The notes below the pieces were generated by a model. That model did no database searches. It worked only from the letters and a program-made list of their open reading frames with translations, and was not told the DNA's origin. Shown piece by piece: positions 48,914 through 58,783 of a DNA stretch of 64,000 nt. Each line of letters opens with the position of its first letter. Position 1 is the first letter of the stretch. Made by a program: the position numbers and the translations under genes. Origin of the DNA: Virgibacillus alimentarius (GTDB lineage: Bacteria > Bacillota > Bacilli > Bacillales > Amphibacillaceae); NCBI RefSeq assembly GCF_000709085.1, contig NZ_JFBD01000047.1, positions 1 to 64,000 of the forward strand, given 5' to 3'.

Positions 48914-49877
48914 ATTTGCACGACATCGTCGCTTACGGTCTTCAAACGCGATGCGTTCTTTGGTAAGAGAAAATCATTTACGTACAGAGGATTTAATTTA
49001 CCCCATCTTTGTGACCGAGGGAGAAAACATAAAAAATGAAGTAGTTTCTATGCCTGGAATATTCCAGGTTTCTCTAGACCGCCTGGTTGAAGAGATGAAA
49101 GAGGTTGAATCATTGGATATTCGAGCTGTAATGCTGTTCGGTGTCCCTTCTGAAAAAGATGAACAAGGCTCTGGTGCTTTTATAGAAAATGGCATTGTGC
49201 AACAAGCAACTCGACTTATTAAAAAGGAAATTCCAGACTTACTCGTTATTGCCGACACATGTTTATGTGAATACACTTCACACGGGCACTGTGGTGTAAT
49301 ACATAATCACGATGTAGATAATGATGCGTCTCTTAAATTATTAGCTAAAACAGCTGTTAGTCAGGCTGAAGCTGGAGCAGATATTATAGCACCCTCTAAT
49401 ATGATGGATGGATTTGTTGCTGTGATTCGGGACGCTTTAGATGAAGCAGGGTTTTCAAATGTTCCAATTATGTCCTACGCAGTGAAATATGCTTCAGCAT
49501 ATTACGGTCCATTTCGTGATGCGGCAGATAGTACACCACAATTTGGGGATCGAAAGACATATCAAATGGACCCTTCTAATCGCTTAGAGGCTCTCCGTGA
49601 AGCTGAATCAGATGTAGAAGAAGGTGCAGACTTTCTTATTGTAAAACCAGCTCTTTCTTATCTTGATATTGTTCGTGATGTTAAAAACAATTTCAATGCA
49701 CCGATCGTTGCTTATAATGTTAGCGGCGAATATTCAATGGTAAAAGCAGCAGCGATGAATGGATGGATTAATGAGAGGGAACTGGTTATGGAAAAGTTAA
49801 CCGCAATGAAACGTGCAGGTGCAGACATGATCATAACCTATTTCGCAAAAGATGCAGCAAAATGGTTAGGAAAGTAA
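48903..49877 (+). CDS. hemB: Delta-aminolevulinic acid dehydratase
   Basis: A 324-residue porphobilinogen synthase joining two aminolevulinates. The zinc site cysteines are in [14 protein letters not shown]; the two Schiff-base lysines are in [18 protein letters not shown] and [22 protein letters not shown] lies before the ATG within hemD. Confidence 0.96.
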   Translation: MENKFARHRRLRSSNAMRSLVRENHLRTEDLIYPIFVTEGENIKNEVVSMPGIFQVSLDRLVEEMKEVESLDIRAVMLFGVPSEKDEQGSGAFIENGIVQQATRLIKKEIPDLLVIADTCLCEYTSHGHCGVIHNHDVDNDASLKLLAKTAVSQAEAGADIIAPSNMMDGFVAVIRDALDEAGFSNVPIMSYAVKYASAYYGPFRDAADSTPQFGDRKTYQMDPSNRLEALREAESDVEEGADFLIVKPALSYLDIVRDVKNNFNAPIVAYNVSGEYSMVKAAAMNGWINERELVMEKLTAMKRAGADMIITYFAKDAAKWLGK

Positions 49878-49901
49878 ATTAAAATATAGGAGTGAAAAAT
49901 T

Positions 49902-51191
49902 ATGAGAAAATTTGATCATTCAGTTGACGCCTATAAAGAAGCAGTTGATTTGATGCCCGGCGGAGTGAACTCCCCTGTACGAGCATTTAAATCAGTGGAA
50001 ATGTCCCCAATATTCATGCAGGAAGGCAAAGGCTCCAAAATCATCGACATTGATGGAAATGAATACATTGATTATGTTCTTAGTTGGGGACCACTAATCT
50101 TAGGACATGCTGATGAGCGTGTAGTGACTAAACTACAGGAAACAGCAGCAAAAGGGACAAGCTTTGGTGCACCGACAACGCTAGAAAATAAGCTAGCTCA
50201 ACTTGTGATTGATCGTGTACCCTCTGTAGAAATGCTTCGCATGGTAAACTCTGGAACAGAAGCTACCATGAGTGCTTTACGTGTTGCTAGAGGTTATACA
50301 GGTAGAGATAAGATTCTTAAATTTGAAGGAAATTATCATGGACATGGGGATTCTTTATTAATTAAAGCTGGCTCTGGTGTAGCTACATTAGGACTTCCTG
50401 ATAGCCCCGGTGTTCCTGAATCCATTGCCAGTAACACAATAACTGTACCCTATAATGATATTGCAAGTGTTCGTTCTGCATTTGAACGTTATGGTAAGGA
50501 TATAGCGGCAGTAATCGTTGAGCCTGTATCAGGGAATATGGGTGTTGTACCCCCGGTAGAAAACTTCCTGCAAGACCTTCGTACGATAACAGAAGAAAAT
50601 GGCTCTCTTCTTATTATGGATGAGGTAATGACGGGCTTTCGCGTAGGGTATAATTGCGCACAAGGACACTTTGGAGTAACACCTGACTTAACCTGCTTAG
50701 GAAAAGTTATCGGCGGGGGATTACCAGTAGGTGCTTATGGCGGTAAACGTGAAATTATGGAGAATGTTGCACCAACTGGAACAATATATCAGGCGGGTAC
50801 ATTATCAGGGAATCCATTAGCTATGACAGCTGGATATGAAACGTTAAATGCTTTGGACGAATCTTCGTATAAAGAAATTAACCAAAAGGTAGATAAATTA
50901 GTTGAAGGTTTTAGACAAGCAGCAGCAGAATTTGATATTCCTTTACACATTAATCGTTCGGGCTCTATGTTTGGGGTGTTTTTTACAGATGACTCTGTAA
51001 TTAATTATGAAACCGCCCAAAAATCCAATCTTGATTATTTTGCTCAATATTACAGGGCAATGATTGAAGAAGGAGTGTTTCTTCCGCCTTCTCAGTTTGA
51101 AGGATTGTTTCTGTCTACAGCTCATACAGATGAAGACATTGAGTATACAATTAAAGCCGTACACAATGCATTTTCTAAAATTGAAAAGTGA
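49902..51191 (+). CDS. hemL: Glutamate-1-semialdehyde 2,1-aminomutase
   Basis: A 429-residue PLP enzyme forming 5-aminolevulinate from the HemA product. The fold-type-I motifs [17 protein letters not shown] and [10 protein letters not shown], the PLP aspartate in [12 protein letters not shown] and the Schiff-base lysine in [17 protein letters not shown] are intact. AGGAGTG precedes the ATG. A terminator closes the hem operon. Confidence 0.96.
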   Translation: MRKFDHSVDAYKEAVDLMPGGVNSPVRAFKSVEMSPIFMQEGKGSKIIDIDGNEYIDYVLSWGPLILGHADERVVTKLQETAAKGTSFGAPTTLENKLAQLVIDRVPSVEMLRMVNSGTEATMSALRVARGYTGRDKILKFEGNYHGHGDSLLIKAGSGVATLGLPDSPGVPESIASNTITVPYNDIASVRSAFERYGKDIAAVIVEPVSGNMGVVPPVENFLQDLRTITEENGSLLIMDEVMTGFRVGYNCAQGHFGVTPDLTCLGKVIGGGLPVGAYGGKREIMENVAPTGTIYQAGTLSGNPLAMTAGYETLNALDESSYKEINQKVDKLVEGFRQAAAEFDIPLHINRSGSMFGVFFTDDSVINYETAQKSNLDYFAQYYRAMIEEGVFLPPSQFEGLFLSTAHTDEDIEYTIKAVHNAFSKIEK

Positions 51192-51197
51192 TCACAT

Positions 51198-51230
51198 AAA
51201 AAACTATTCTAAAAGAATAGTTTTTTATTT
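51198..51230 (+). terminator. Terminator of the hem operon
   Basis: AAAAAACTATTCT (51198-51210) pairs perfectly with AGAATAGTTTTTT (51214-51226) and runs into T. Confidence 0.92.
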
Positions 51231-51256
51231 TTGTAAAAGCTTCATTAATAAAATGC

Positions 51257-51285
51257 GCATAACTTATGTTTCTTACACATATAGT
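51257..51285 (+). promoter_or_regulatory. Candidate sigma-E promoter of spoVID
   Basis: GCATAAC (51257-51263) and CATATAGT (51278-51285), 14 bases apart, fit the sigma-E pattern loosely. spoVID is sigma-E dependent in B. subtilis. Confidence 0.45.
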
Positions 51286-51338
51286 GATTTAAGACAGATA
51301 ATTATCGAAGAGTTAGGTTGAAGGGAGGAATTTTTGAA

Positions 51339-52598
51339 TTGTCACACGATCAACAAAAATTTAGTTTTGAGTTAAATGAGTCTCTTTATTTTGAAAAGGG
51401 ACAGGAAGTTGAAGAAATGATACAAATAGCCTTAGAACCCGAAATTTCCATACAACCTTTTAATGAATATGTTTCAATCAGAGGAGTAATTGAATTACAA
51501 GGAGAATATCAAAAAGTTGAAGGGAGTGAGGAAAACCAGCAAAAAATTGCTGATATTGACAATACCCCCTCCCAGCGATTTATGGAAAGAATTACAGATA
51601 TAGATGTCAATACAGCAAGCTTTTCTCATCGTTTTCCTGTAGAAATATCAGTACCTTCCTATCGGGTGAAAGACATGAATCAAATAACAGTAAGTATTGA
51701 GTCATTTGATTACGAGGTGCCTATGAATAATCAATTAAACCTAACATCAACGATTGATATTCATGGGCTAAATACTGAAAATAGTGAACCTCAACCAGTT
51801 GATACCCGCAAGACAATTGATCATGAATCGATTGAGAATCATGATTCTATCGAGCCGGCTGATGTAATAGAAGAACAACAAAAAGTAAGTAATTCCCATG
51901 AAAATGAAACACGAAACGAAATCATAGAGAACGAAGTTGATACAGATCCTGATGAAATAAAGAAACTTTCCGAAAAGAATGACGAAGAGATAAAACAAAC
52001 CCCAGCTATACGTAGTATGGAACATGATGTAATGGAGGAAACGAATACTGAAGATAGGAAAAATTTTTCGGAATCTGAGCCTATAATCTCCAATGAAGAA
52101 GAAAGCTTCACATTTGATCTAAAAGCAGAAAATCAATATGAACCAGCGACTGATGGGGACACAACGAGTTCCGCTTTGGAAACACAAGATGCAGACGAGA
52201 CATCATTAGAAAAAGATAGAGAAAAAAATAAAAAATCACAAACACTAGAAGAATTTTTTGAAAGTACTGCTCCTTCTGAAGGCGCTAGTAAGATGCAAGA
52301 GGAAGAATATCTAGAGCTGGAATCAACAAACGAGGAAGCTGAAGATACATTGACTTCCCTTGAAAGCAGTTTAGAGTCTAAAGCGGATGTCAGCTATCTA
52401 TCAGATATGTTTAGAGATGATGATAGCGAGGAGCAGTATGCTCGGATGAGACTTTGTATTGTACAAGATAAAGATACAATCGAATCCATTGCTGAACGTT
52501 ATCAAATACCAACCTTGCAGTTATTAAAACAAAATCAACTAGATGGAGATGACCTATTTGCAGGACAATTATTATATATACCAAATAGGAAGAAATAA
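51339..52598 (+). CDS. spoVID: Spore coat morphogenetic protein SpoVID
   Basis: A 419-residue spore coat encasement protein. A beta-rich N-terminal domain (about 1-140) is followed by a very acidic, low-complexity middle (about 150-350, rich in Glu, Asp, Ser, Asn) and a C-terminal LysM domain (about 368-417: VQDKDTIESIAERYQI to LLYIPNRKK). In B. subtilis it links SpoIVA to SafA and drives encasement. TTG at 51339 has AAGGGAGG ten bases upstream; an in-frame TTG at 51318 includes that site. It is upstream of ysxE as in B. subtilis. Confidence 0.9.
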   Translation: MSHDQQKFSFELNESLYFEKGQEVEEMIQIALEPEISIQPFNEYVSIRGVIELQGEYQKVEGSEENQQKIADIDNTPSQRFMERITDIDVNTASFSHRFPVEISVPSYRVKDMNQITVSIESFDYEVPMNNQLNLTSTIDIHGLNTENSEPQPVDTRKTIDHESIENHDSIEPADVIEEQQKVSNSHENETRNEIIENEVDTDPDEIKKLSEKNDEEIKQTPAIRSMEHDVMEETNTEDRKNFSESEPIISNEEESFTFDLKAENQYEPATDGDTTSSALETQDADETSLEKDREKNKKSQTLEEFFESTAPSEGASKMQEEEYLELESTNEEAEDTLTSLESSLESKADVSYLSDMFRDDDSEEQYARMRLCIVQDKDTIESIAERYQIPTLQLLKQNQLDGDDLFAGQLLYIPNRKK

Positions 52599-52601
52599 GA
52601 A

Positions 52602-52640
52602 ATGATACCCCTTGCAAATGCTAGGGGTATCTTCATCCTT
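52602..52640 (+). terminator. Hairpin between spoVID and ysxE
   Basis: GATACCCCT pairs perfectly with AGGGGTATC around TGCAAATGCT; the tail TTCATCCTTTC is only moderately T-rich, so read-through into ysxE is possible. Confidence 0.65.
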
Positions 52641-52660
52641 TCGAGGAAGAGGGATAAATA

Positions 52661-53650
52661 TTGGAAAAAATTAATGACGTTTTGGAAGCATATGCTATTT
52701 CTCCTTTAAAAATGGATCAAATATCAAGTAACACGGTTCGAATTGAGGATGCACAGAAAATGTATGCGCTCAAAAGAAGTGCATTAACAAAGGAATCTAT
52801 TGAAAATTGGGAACATGTATTGCATCAAGCAAAAGTGAAAAATATAGTTAATGTATTGCCTGTATATTTAACAAAACAAGGCCATCTTTATAAAGAAATA
52901 GATGGTACAATATTTTATTTAACCCCCTGGATAAAAGCTGGAAAATTCAACGTGAAACAATTATACCAGAGTATAGGAAGGGTTCATGCTGCAACAAAGG
53001 TTACATATTCCGTTGAAACAGAAAACATGAATAATCAATTTCATACATATATGAATCGCTGTGAAGAAGCGCAGCAAATACTTCTACATTATCTGGGGGA
53101 TTTTGAGAAAGTTCGATATATGTCCCCATTTGAATTGTTGGTTTGCACGCAATACAAAGACTTGGAATTGATATTAAAGGAAAATCAAAAGAGAGTGAAA
53201 CAATTTTTAGAAGAATTCAATAGAGATCCTACATGGAATTATTGTCTATGTCATGGTAATTTACTGACATCTCATCATCTTGATGTACAAATTATAAATT
53301 GGGAAAAAGCACATTATGAGAATCCCATACATGATCTCGCATATTTTTTCAATCATGAAGTAAATTCTTATGACATAGACATTGAGGCTCTTTTGGAATC
53401 ATTTTCTACTTATATGAAGGAAAATGAATTAACGTTGAGTGAGCTTTATTTACTAGCAATTTATTTATTAGACACTTCAGAATATATAACAGTTGTGGAG
53501 CAATATATCAATAGAAATTCGTCACTTTCAATGATTAATCAAGTAAAAGCTTTACAACGTATCTATCGGAGATTAACTTTTGGATTACGCTTTTCAGAGT
53601 ACGTTGGGAAAGTATATGACACAATTGATTTAGACGATATAGAAAGTTAA
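52661..53650 (+). CDS. ysxE: YsxE, CotS/HPr-type phosphotransferase-fold spore protein
   Basis: A 329-residue protein of the aminoglycoside-phosphotransferase/CotS fold. The catalytic-loop region reads YCLCHGNLLTSHHLDVQIINWEKA (given here only as a landmark at about 187-210), where the usual HGD..N and D of active kinases appear as HGN and NWE, so kinase activity is doubtful. B. subtilis YsxE is a spore-coat protein encoded after spoVID. The start is TTG at 52661 with GAAGAGGG upstream. Confidence 0.85.
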   Translation: MEKINDVLEAYAISPLKMDQISSNTVRIEDAQKMYALKRSALTKESIENWEHVLHQAKVKNIVNVLPVYLTKQGHLYKEIDGTIFYLTPWIKAGKFNVKQLYQSIGRVHAATKVTYSVETENMNNQFHTYMNRCEEAQQILLHYLGDFEKVRYMSPFELLVCTQYKDLELILKENQKRVKQFLEEFNRDPTWNYCLCHGNLLTSHHLDVQIINWEKAHYENPIHDLAYFFNHEVNSYDIDIEALLESFSTYMKENELTLSELYLLAIYLLDTSEYITVVEQYINRNSSLSMINQVKALQRIYRRLTFGLRFSEYVGKVYDTIDLDDIES

Positions 53651-53835
53651 ATCCATTCCAAATAAAAAGCTACAAATAAACCAACTAATATCCCTAATAA
53701 AAATACATCAAGCGTTGTTGGAAAAAACAAGGTACGTATTAACTGAAATATCATAATAGGTAATGTAACTTTTTCTACTACAATAATACAATGTCGTGCC
53801 CACGGAGGTAATCGATGTCGATAAAATCTTGCCAT
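53647..53835 (-). CDS. Small membrane protein of unknown function
   Basis: A 62-residue protein with a basic N-terminus (MARFYRHRLPPWARH) and two hydrophobic segments, ending in a tryptophan-isoleucine. AAAGAGGTG lies eight bases before the ATG at 53835. Its stop overlaps the end of ysxE on the other strand by four bases. I do not recognise a family. The clean ribosome site and membrane pattern support a real gene. Confidence 0.65.
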   Translation of the reverse strand: MARFYRHRLPPWARHCIIVVEKVTLPIMIFQLIRTLFFPTTLDVFLLGILVGLFVAFYLEWI

Positions 53836-53932
53836 ATGGTTCACCTCTTTGATAATAATGATGCACTTTAAGAAGTATTTCTAATAAGATATGTATATAA
53901 AAACGCTTTTGGTACAAAAATGAGGTTAAAAT

Positions 53933-53961
53933 TTGCTTTTATAAGGAGTAATAGGTAAAAT
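53933..53961 (+). promoter_or_regulatory. Sigma-A promoter of the valS leader
   Basis: TTGCTT (53933-53938) and TAAAAT (53956-53961) are 17 bases apart, just before the T-box leader. Confidence 0.65.
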
Positions 53962-53967
53962 AAAACC

Positions 53968-54232
53968 ATAAATGAATCCCAAATGCAATGATAAGGAAAA
54001 AGTACAAAGTATTACCTAAAGAGAGGGAAATAGCAGCTGAGAATTTCCTAGGAAATAAATACTCTTGGAAAGTCGCCCTTGTAGCAGCTTCTTTGAAAAG
54101 GAGTAGAAGAAGCCGGACATTGACCGTTATCAATCATTGAGTGTGCAAGTTTATTATAACTTGTAAACAAAGGTGGTACCACGGAAATATAGCCTTTTCG
54201 TCCTTTTATGGATGAAAGGGCTTTTTATATTT
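53968..54232 (+). promoter_or_regulatory. T-box riboswitch, tRNA-Val specific, upstream of valS
   Basis: The conserved T-box AAAGGTGGTACCACGG is at 54169-54184. The probable specifier codon GTC (54072-54074) is followed by GCCCTTGTAGC, the same position relative to the downstream CTyTTGAGC-like block as in other T-boxes, and matches valine. The terminator stem at 54192-54230 completes the switch. Confidence 0.92.
54192..54230 (+). terminator. T-box terminator of valS
   Basis: AGCCTTTTCGTCC pairs with GGATGAAAGGGCT around a short loop, followed by TTTTTATATTTT. Confidence 0.88.
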
Positions 54233-54251
54233 TAAATAGGAGGAGTAAGGT

Positions 54252-56894
54252 ATGAATGAACAATCGAATTCCCTACCATCAAAATACAATCCAAATGAGG
54301 TAGAGAAAAATCGGTATAAATTTTGGTTAGATGGTAAATTTTTCGAAGCTACAGAAGACAGTAAAAAGGATCCGTATACGATCGTTATTCCACCGCCTAA
54401 CGTCACAGGTAAATTACATTTAGGTCATGCCTGGGATACAACGATGCAAGATACCATATCCCGGATGAAACGTATGCAAGGATATGATGTATTATGGCTG
54501 CCTGGAATGGACCATGCAGGAATTGCGACACAAGCAAAAGTGGAAGCCAAATTAAGAGAGCAAGGAAAGACCCGTCATGATTTGGGACGTGATGAATTTT
54601 TAGAAACTGTATGGGAATGGAAGGAAGAATATGCGGACTTTATTCGACAGCAGTGGGAAAAATTAGGTCTTGGCCTTGATTATTCCCGCGAGCGATTTAC
54701 GATGGATAAAGGATTATCTAATGCAGTACGTGAAGTTTTTGTGAAATTGTATGAAAAGGGAATCATATACCGTGGTGAGTACATTATTAATTGGGACCCG
54801 CAAACTAAAACAGCTTTATCAGATATTGAGGTTATTTATGAAGAAATACAGGGCTATTTTTACCATATGCGCTATCCGTTAAAAGATAGTGATGAATATA
54901 TTGAAATAGCAACAACACGTCCCGAAACCATGTTAGGTGACACAGCCATAGCTGTTCATCCGGAAGATGATCGGTATAAACATCTTATAGGAAAAACGGT
55001 AATCTTACCAATTGTCGGCAGGGAAATCAAAATTGTTGCGGACAGCTATGTAGATATGGAACTTGGTTCTGGTGCTGTTAAGATTACCCCTGCGCATGAT
55101 CCGAATGACTTTGAAATCGGTAATCGTCATGAATTAGAACGAATATTAGTCATGCATGAAGATGGCACAATGAATGAAAACGCTGGAAAATATGCAGGAC
55201 TTGATCGATTTGAATGCCGCAAGCAAATTGTAAAAGATTTGCAAGATCAGGGAGTTTTATTTGAAATCGAAGATCATACGCATCAAGTAGGACATTCAGA
55301 ACGCAGTGGAGCTGTTGTCGAGCCATATTTATCAACACAATGGTTTGTAGACATGAAACCACTGGCTGAAGCGGCCGTTCAACTACAACAAGGAAATAAA
55401 AAAGTCAATTTCGTCCCTGAACGGTTTGAGCGAACTTATTTACATTGGATGGAAAACATACGTGATTGGTGTATTTCTCGTCAATTGTGGTGGGGACATC
55501 GTATTCCAGCTTGGTATCATAAAGAAACAAATGAAATATATGTAGGCAAAGAAGCCCCATCTGATAGCGAAAATTGGGAGCAGGATGAGGATGTTTTAGA
55601 CACTTGGTTCTCATCTGCTTTATGGCCATTCTCCACAATGGGGTGGCCAGATGAAGGAGCAAAGGATTATAAGCGCTATTTTCCGACTGATGCGTTAGTA
55701 ACGGGGTACGATATTATCTTCTTTTGGGTATCACGAATGATTTTTCAATCGATCGAATTTACCAATGAGCGGCCATTTAAAGATGTCCTAATTCACGGTC
55801 TTATTCGCGATGCAGAGGGAAGGAAAATGAGTAAATCACTTGGAAACGGTGTTGACCCGATGGATGTTATCGATAAATATGGTGCGGATTCGCTGCGTTA
55901 TTTCTTATTAACTGGATCATCACCAGGGCAAGATTTACGTTTTCATTGGGAAAAAGTGGAAGCCACATGGAATTTTGCTAATAAGATTTGGAATGCTTCA
56001 AGGTTCTCGTTAATGAATTTAGAAGGTTTCACTTATGAAGACATTGATTTGTCGGGTGAAATGTCATTAGCAGATAAGTGGATTTTAACTCGTTTAAATG
56101 AAACGATCGAACAGGTTACGAAGAATACTAATAAATATGAGTTTGGGGAAGCAGGGCGTTATTTATATAATTTCATCTGGGATGAATTGTGTGATTGGTA
56201 TATTGAAATGGCGAAGCTCCCAATTTACGGTGAAGATGAGAGAGAAAAGAATACAACAAGATCTGTCCTTGCTTATGTTTTAGATCAGACAATGCGTATG
56301 CTCCATCCGTATATGCCTTTTATTACGGAGGAAATATGGCAAAAGCTTCCGCATTCTGGAAAATCGATTACCGTAGCTTCGTGGCCTAAAGTAAGAGAAG
56401 AATTTCATGATGAAGAAGCTTCAAGTCAAATGAAAAGACTTGTTGAGATCATTAAATCCGTGAGAAATATCCGAGCTGAAGTGGATACACCAATGTCTAA
56501 ACAAATAAAATTGCTCATTCACGCAGAAAATGATGAAATAGTAACAGAACTTGAAAATGAACGTGATTATTTAGAAAAATTTTGTAATCCGAGTGAGTTA
56601 AAAATTGGAACAGACGTAGATGTTCCGGAAAAAGCCATGACTGCAGTTGTTACAGGAGTTGAGCTATTTTTGCCTCTTGAAGGGCTCATTGATTTTGATA
56701 AGGAAATTGAACGATTAGAAAAAGAATTAACGAAATGGAACAAAGAAGTAGAACGCGTGCAGAAGAAATTGGCGAACGAAGGATTTGTCAACAAAGCACC
56801 CAAGGCTGTGGTTGATCAGGAAAAACAGAAAGAAAAAGATTATTTGGATAAACATTCAAAAGTTAAGGCACGACTAGCAGAACTAAAAAAGTAA
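54252..56894 (+). CDS. valS: Valine-tRNA ligase
   Basis: An 880-residue class I synthetase. The HIGH-type motif is [12 protein letters not shown] (about 50-60), the CP1 editing domain spans about 190-350 ([12 protein letters not shown]), the KMSKS motif is RKMSKSLGN (about 523-531), then the anticodon-binding domain and a C-terminal coiled-coil arm (about 810-880). AGGAGGAG precedes the ATG. A T-box controls it. Confidence 0.97.
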   Translation: MNEQSNSLPSKYNPNEVEKNRYKFWLDGKFFEATEDSKKDPYTIVIPPPNVTGKLHLGHAWDTTMQDTISRMKRMQGYDVLWLPGMDHAGIATQAKVEAKLREQGKTRHDLGRDEFLETVWEWKEEYADFIRQQWEKLGLGLDYSRERFTMDKGLSNAVREVFVKLYEKGIIYRGEYIINWDPQTKTALSDIEVIYEEIQGYFYHMRYPLKDSDEYIEIATTRPETMLGDTAIAVHPEDDRYKHLIGKTVILPIVGREIKIVADSYVDMELGSGAVKITPAHDPNDFEIGNRHELERILVMHEDGTMNENAGKYAGLDRFECRKQIVKDLQDQGVLFEIEDHTHQVGHSERSGAVVEPYLSTQWFVDMKPLAEAAVQLQQGNKKVNFVPERFERTYLHWMENIRDWCISRQLWWGHRIPAWYHKETNEIYVGKEAPSDSENWEQDEDVLDTWFSSALWPFSTMGWPDEGAKDYKRYFPTDALVTGYDIIFFWVSRMIFQSIEFTNERPFKDVLIHGLIRDAEGRKMSKSLGNGVDPMDVIDKYGADSLRYFLLTGSSPGQDLRFHWEKVEATWNFANKIWNASRFSLMNLEGFTYEDIDLSGEMSLADKWILTRLNETIEQVTKNTNKYEFGEAGRYLYNFIWDELCDWYIEMAKLPIYGEDEREKNTTRSVLAYVLDQTMRMLHPYMPFITEEIWQKLPHSGKSITVASWPKVREEFHDEEASSQMKRLVEIIKSVRNIRAEVDTPMSKQIKLLIHAENDEIVTELENERDYLEKFCNPSELKIGTDVDVPEKAMTAVVTGVELFLPLEGLIDFDKEIERLEKELTKWNKEVERVQKKLANEGFVNKAPKAVVDQEKQKEKDYLDKHSKVKARLAELKK

Positions 56895-56895
56895 T

Positions 56896-56935
56896 AAAAA
56901 ATAGGCTGTATAAAAAGTTACAGCCTATTTTTTGT
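56896..56935. terminator. Bidirectional terminator between valS and the ATP-grasp pair
   Basis: AAAAAATAGGCTGTA (56896-56910) pairs perfectly with TACAGCCTATTTTTT (56919-56933), serving both convergent genes. Confidence 0.93.
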
Positions 56936-57796
56936 CTAATTGCTGAGTTTTTGTTTGATATGTTTCACGTATTCCCGCAAAATATTTATATGACTAACAG
57001 AACTTAATGTCCTAGACCCTACCACATCTTCGATTTCATTGAACAACATTTCTCCATTTGCACCAATTAAAAAATCAATACCTACCATATCGAAATCAAA
57101 ATAATTTATTATTTTGTTGATCATGGATGTTTCATTATCATTTAATTCATACCAGCGGGCAGACCCACCAAGTTTGAAATTTGCTCTAAAATCATTAGTA
57201 CTCATTCTTAACACTGCCCCTATAATTTCTTTGCCGACCACAAAAACGCGGATATCTTTTCCGAGTTGTACATCACATCTTTGAATAATTATGTCATTCT
57301 CGATATATTTTTCTATACCTTCCAACCATTCTTGGTAGTTTTCGATCATGTAAACCTGTTTTCCCCCGCGCCCTAAGACGTCTTTGATAACAAATGGATA
57401 TGAAATAGGAGGAGTAGCAGTTATCAATTCTTTTTTTATGTAGATTGTATCTACCATTGGGATGGATAAATCTGTTATATAATGATGTGTCAAAGCTTTA
57501 TTATTACAAATTCGAGCTACATTAGAAGAGTTAAAAGCTGTTATGCCGCAAGCTTCTAAGTGTTTATTTAATAGTGGCTCAATCGTACGAACGATTGCAA
57601 AATCCGGTTGCGTAATACGTTTGCCATTTTTATAAATGATACGTTCATTATTCATGATACCAATGGTTAATTCTTCTCTAAAAATTAATTTGAGTGATAG
57701 ATTTTGTAAATACGCTTCACCGATAAACCAATCAATAAAGGTTTTGTTTTTTTCTGCATCTTGTTTGTTATAAATTAACCAGCCCTCTTGCATCAT
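56936..57796 (-). CDS. RimK-type ATP-grasp ligase, second of a pair
   Basis: A protein of about 286 residues with an ATP-grasp fold. Visible blocks: N-terminal GWLIYNK, ATP-binding YPFVIKDVLGRGGKQVYMI, GKDIRVFVVGKEIIGA and STNDFRANFKLGG, then VGIDFLIGANGEMLFNEIEDVVGSR. The metal-binding end has Glu-Ile-Glu-Asp rather than the Glu-Val-Asn of its neighbour. It overlaps the upstream gene if GTG at 57811 is the start; ATG at 57796 fits its paralogue better. Such ligases join an amino acid or amine to a carboxylate; the substrate is unknown. Confidence 0.8.
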   Translation of the reverse strand: MMQEGWLIYNKQDAEKNKTFIDWFIGEAYLQNLSLKLIFREELTIGIMNNERIIYKNGKRITQPDFAIVRTIEPLLNKHLEACGITAFNSSNVARICNNKALTHHYITDLSIPMVDTIYIKKELITATPPISYPFVIKDVLGRGGKQVYMIENYQEWLEGIEKYIENDIIIQRCDVQLGKDIRVFVVGKEIIGAVLRMSTNDFRANFKLGGSARWYELNDNETSMINKIINYFDFDMVGIDFLIGANGEMLFNEIEDVVGSRTLSSVSHINILREYVKHIKQKLSN

Positions 57797-57807
57797 GCTA
57801 CACCCAC

Positions 57808-58707
57808 TCACTTTTCTTTTAATCTATCTAAAATATAGTCGATCATAAAGTCTGCTACATTAATATTTGTACAATCAAACATATTTCGTATATGTGCATT
57901 AGAGTTAACTTCACAAACTATTGGTTTCCCCGTTGGTCCTAATAATAGATCTACTCCTGCAAAATCAGCTCCAATTGCTTTTGTAGCAGCAATTGCCAGC
58001 TCTTTCTCAAGCTTTGTAGGATGGTATGATTCCATCATTCCACCAGTTGTGATATTTGCTCGAAAATCATTTGTCGAATATCTTCTCATAGCTGCAACTA
58101 CTTCATCTCCTACGACATGTAATCGCATATCTTGTCCATAGCTGGAAGCAATGAATTCTTGAAATATAAACGGTTTTCCTCGAAGCTCATTTACTTTGTT
58201 AATCAATTCCGGCTCGTTATGGATGAGATAAACTTGCTCGCCAAACGAACCAAAAGCTTCTTTTACAATCATAGGAAATTCGAATGTGTCTATGGCTACT
58301 TGAATGGTTTGCGAAGCAAATGATGATATTCCAGGAAACGTTTTAGGCGCAATGATTGTTTTAGGTATAGGTATGTTATACCGAGCTAATTGTTGGTAAG
58401 ACAAAATCTTATCATCGCTTACAGCAATTGCTTCTGAGCTGTTAAACACATGCACACCTTGTAATTCAAGCTGTTTTGCTAAATAAATATCTTTATCTGT
58501 AAACACTACATAATCTGGCAAATCATCTTGGTTGTTTTTTAAAAATGTTACTTTTTTACTACTGATCAATGAATGCAATTCATTATTTTTATAAATTTGA
58601 GTATGACTGTCTTTTCGATCCGCTGAGCATTTAATCCATTCTGCAAAATCAAGGAATTTACTCCCCGGTATCTGGCCATTATATATAATCCACCCTTGTA
58701 AACTCAC
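57808..58707 (-). CDS. RimK-type ATP-grasp ligase, first of a pair
   Basis: A 299-residue RimK/glutamate-ligase-like ATP-grasp protein. Blocks: SLQGWIIYNG, the linker VFNSSEAIAVSDDKI, ATP-binding FPMIVKEAFGSFGEQVYLI, GQDMRLHVVGDEVVAAMRR, STNDFRANITTGG and the metal site AGVDLLLGPTGKPIVCEVNSNAH. It starts with GTG at 58707 behind AAAGGAAATCAG and is directly followed by its diverged paralogue, so both are likely one operon. No peptide or carrier protein gene is adjacent. The pair is absent from this position in B. subtilis as I recall it. Confidence 0.85.
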   Translation of the reverse strand: MSLQGWIIYNGQIPGSKFLDFAEWIKCSADRKDSHTQIYKNNELHSLISSKKVTFLKNNQDDLPDYVVFTDKDIYLAKQLELQGVHVFNSSEAIAVSDDKILSYQQLARYNIPIPKTIIAPKTFPGISSFASQTIQVAIDTFEFPMIVKEAFGSFGEQVYLIHNEPELINKVNELRGKPFIFQEFIASSYGQDMRLHVVGDEVVAAMRRYSTNDFRANITTGGMMESYHPTKLEKELAIAATKAIGADFAGVDLLLGPTGKPIVCEVNSNAHIRNMFDCTNINVADFMIDYILDRLKEK

Positions 58708-58783
58708 AATCTGATTTCCTTTCTATACTTAAATTGATATACTGTTTTTGTATTTAAAACTGATTTTTGAGAGTGGTGTACAA

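Noticed and set aside
50943-51321. Frames overlapping the end of hemL
   Set aside because: Shadow frames crossing the hem terminator; no ribosome site.
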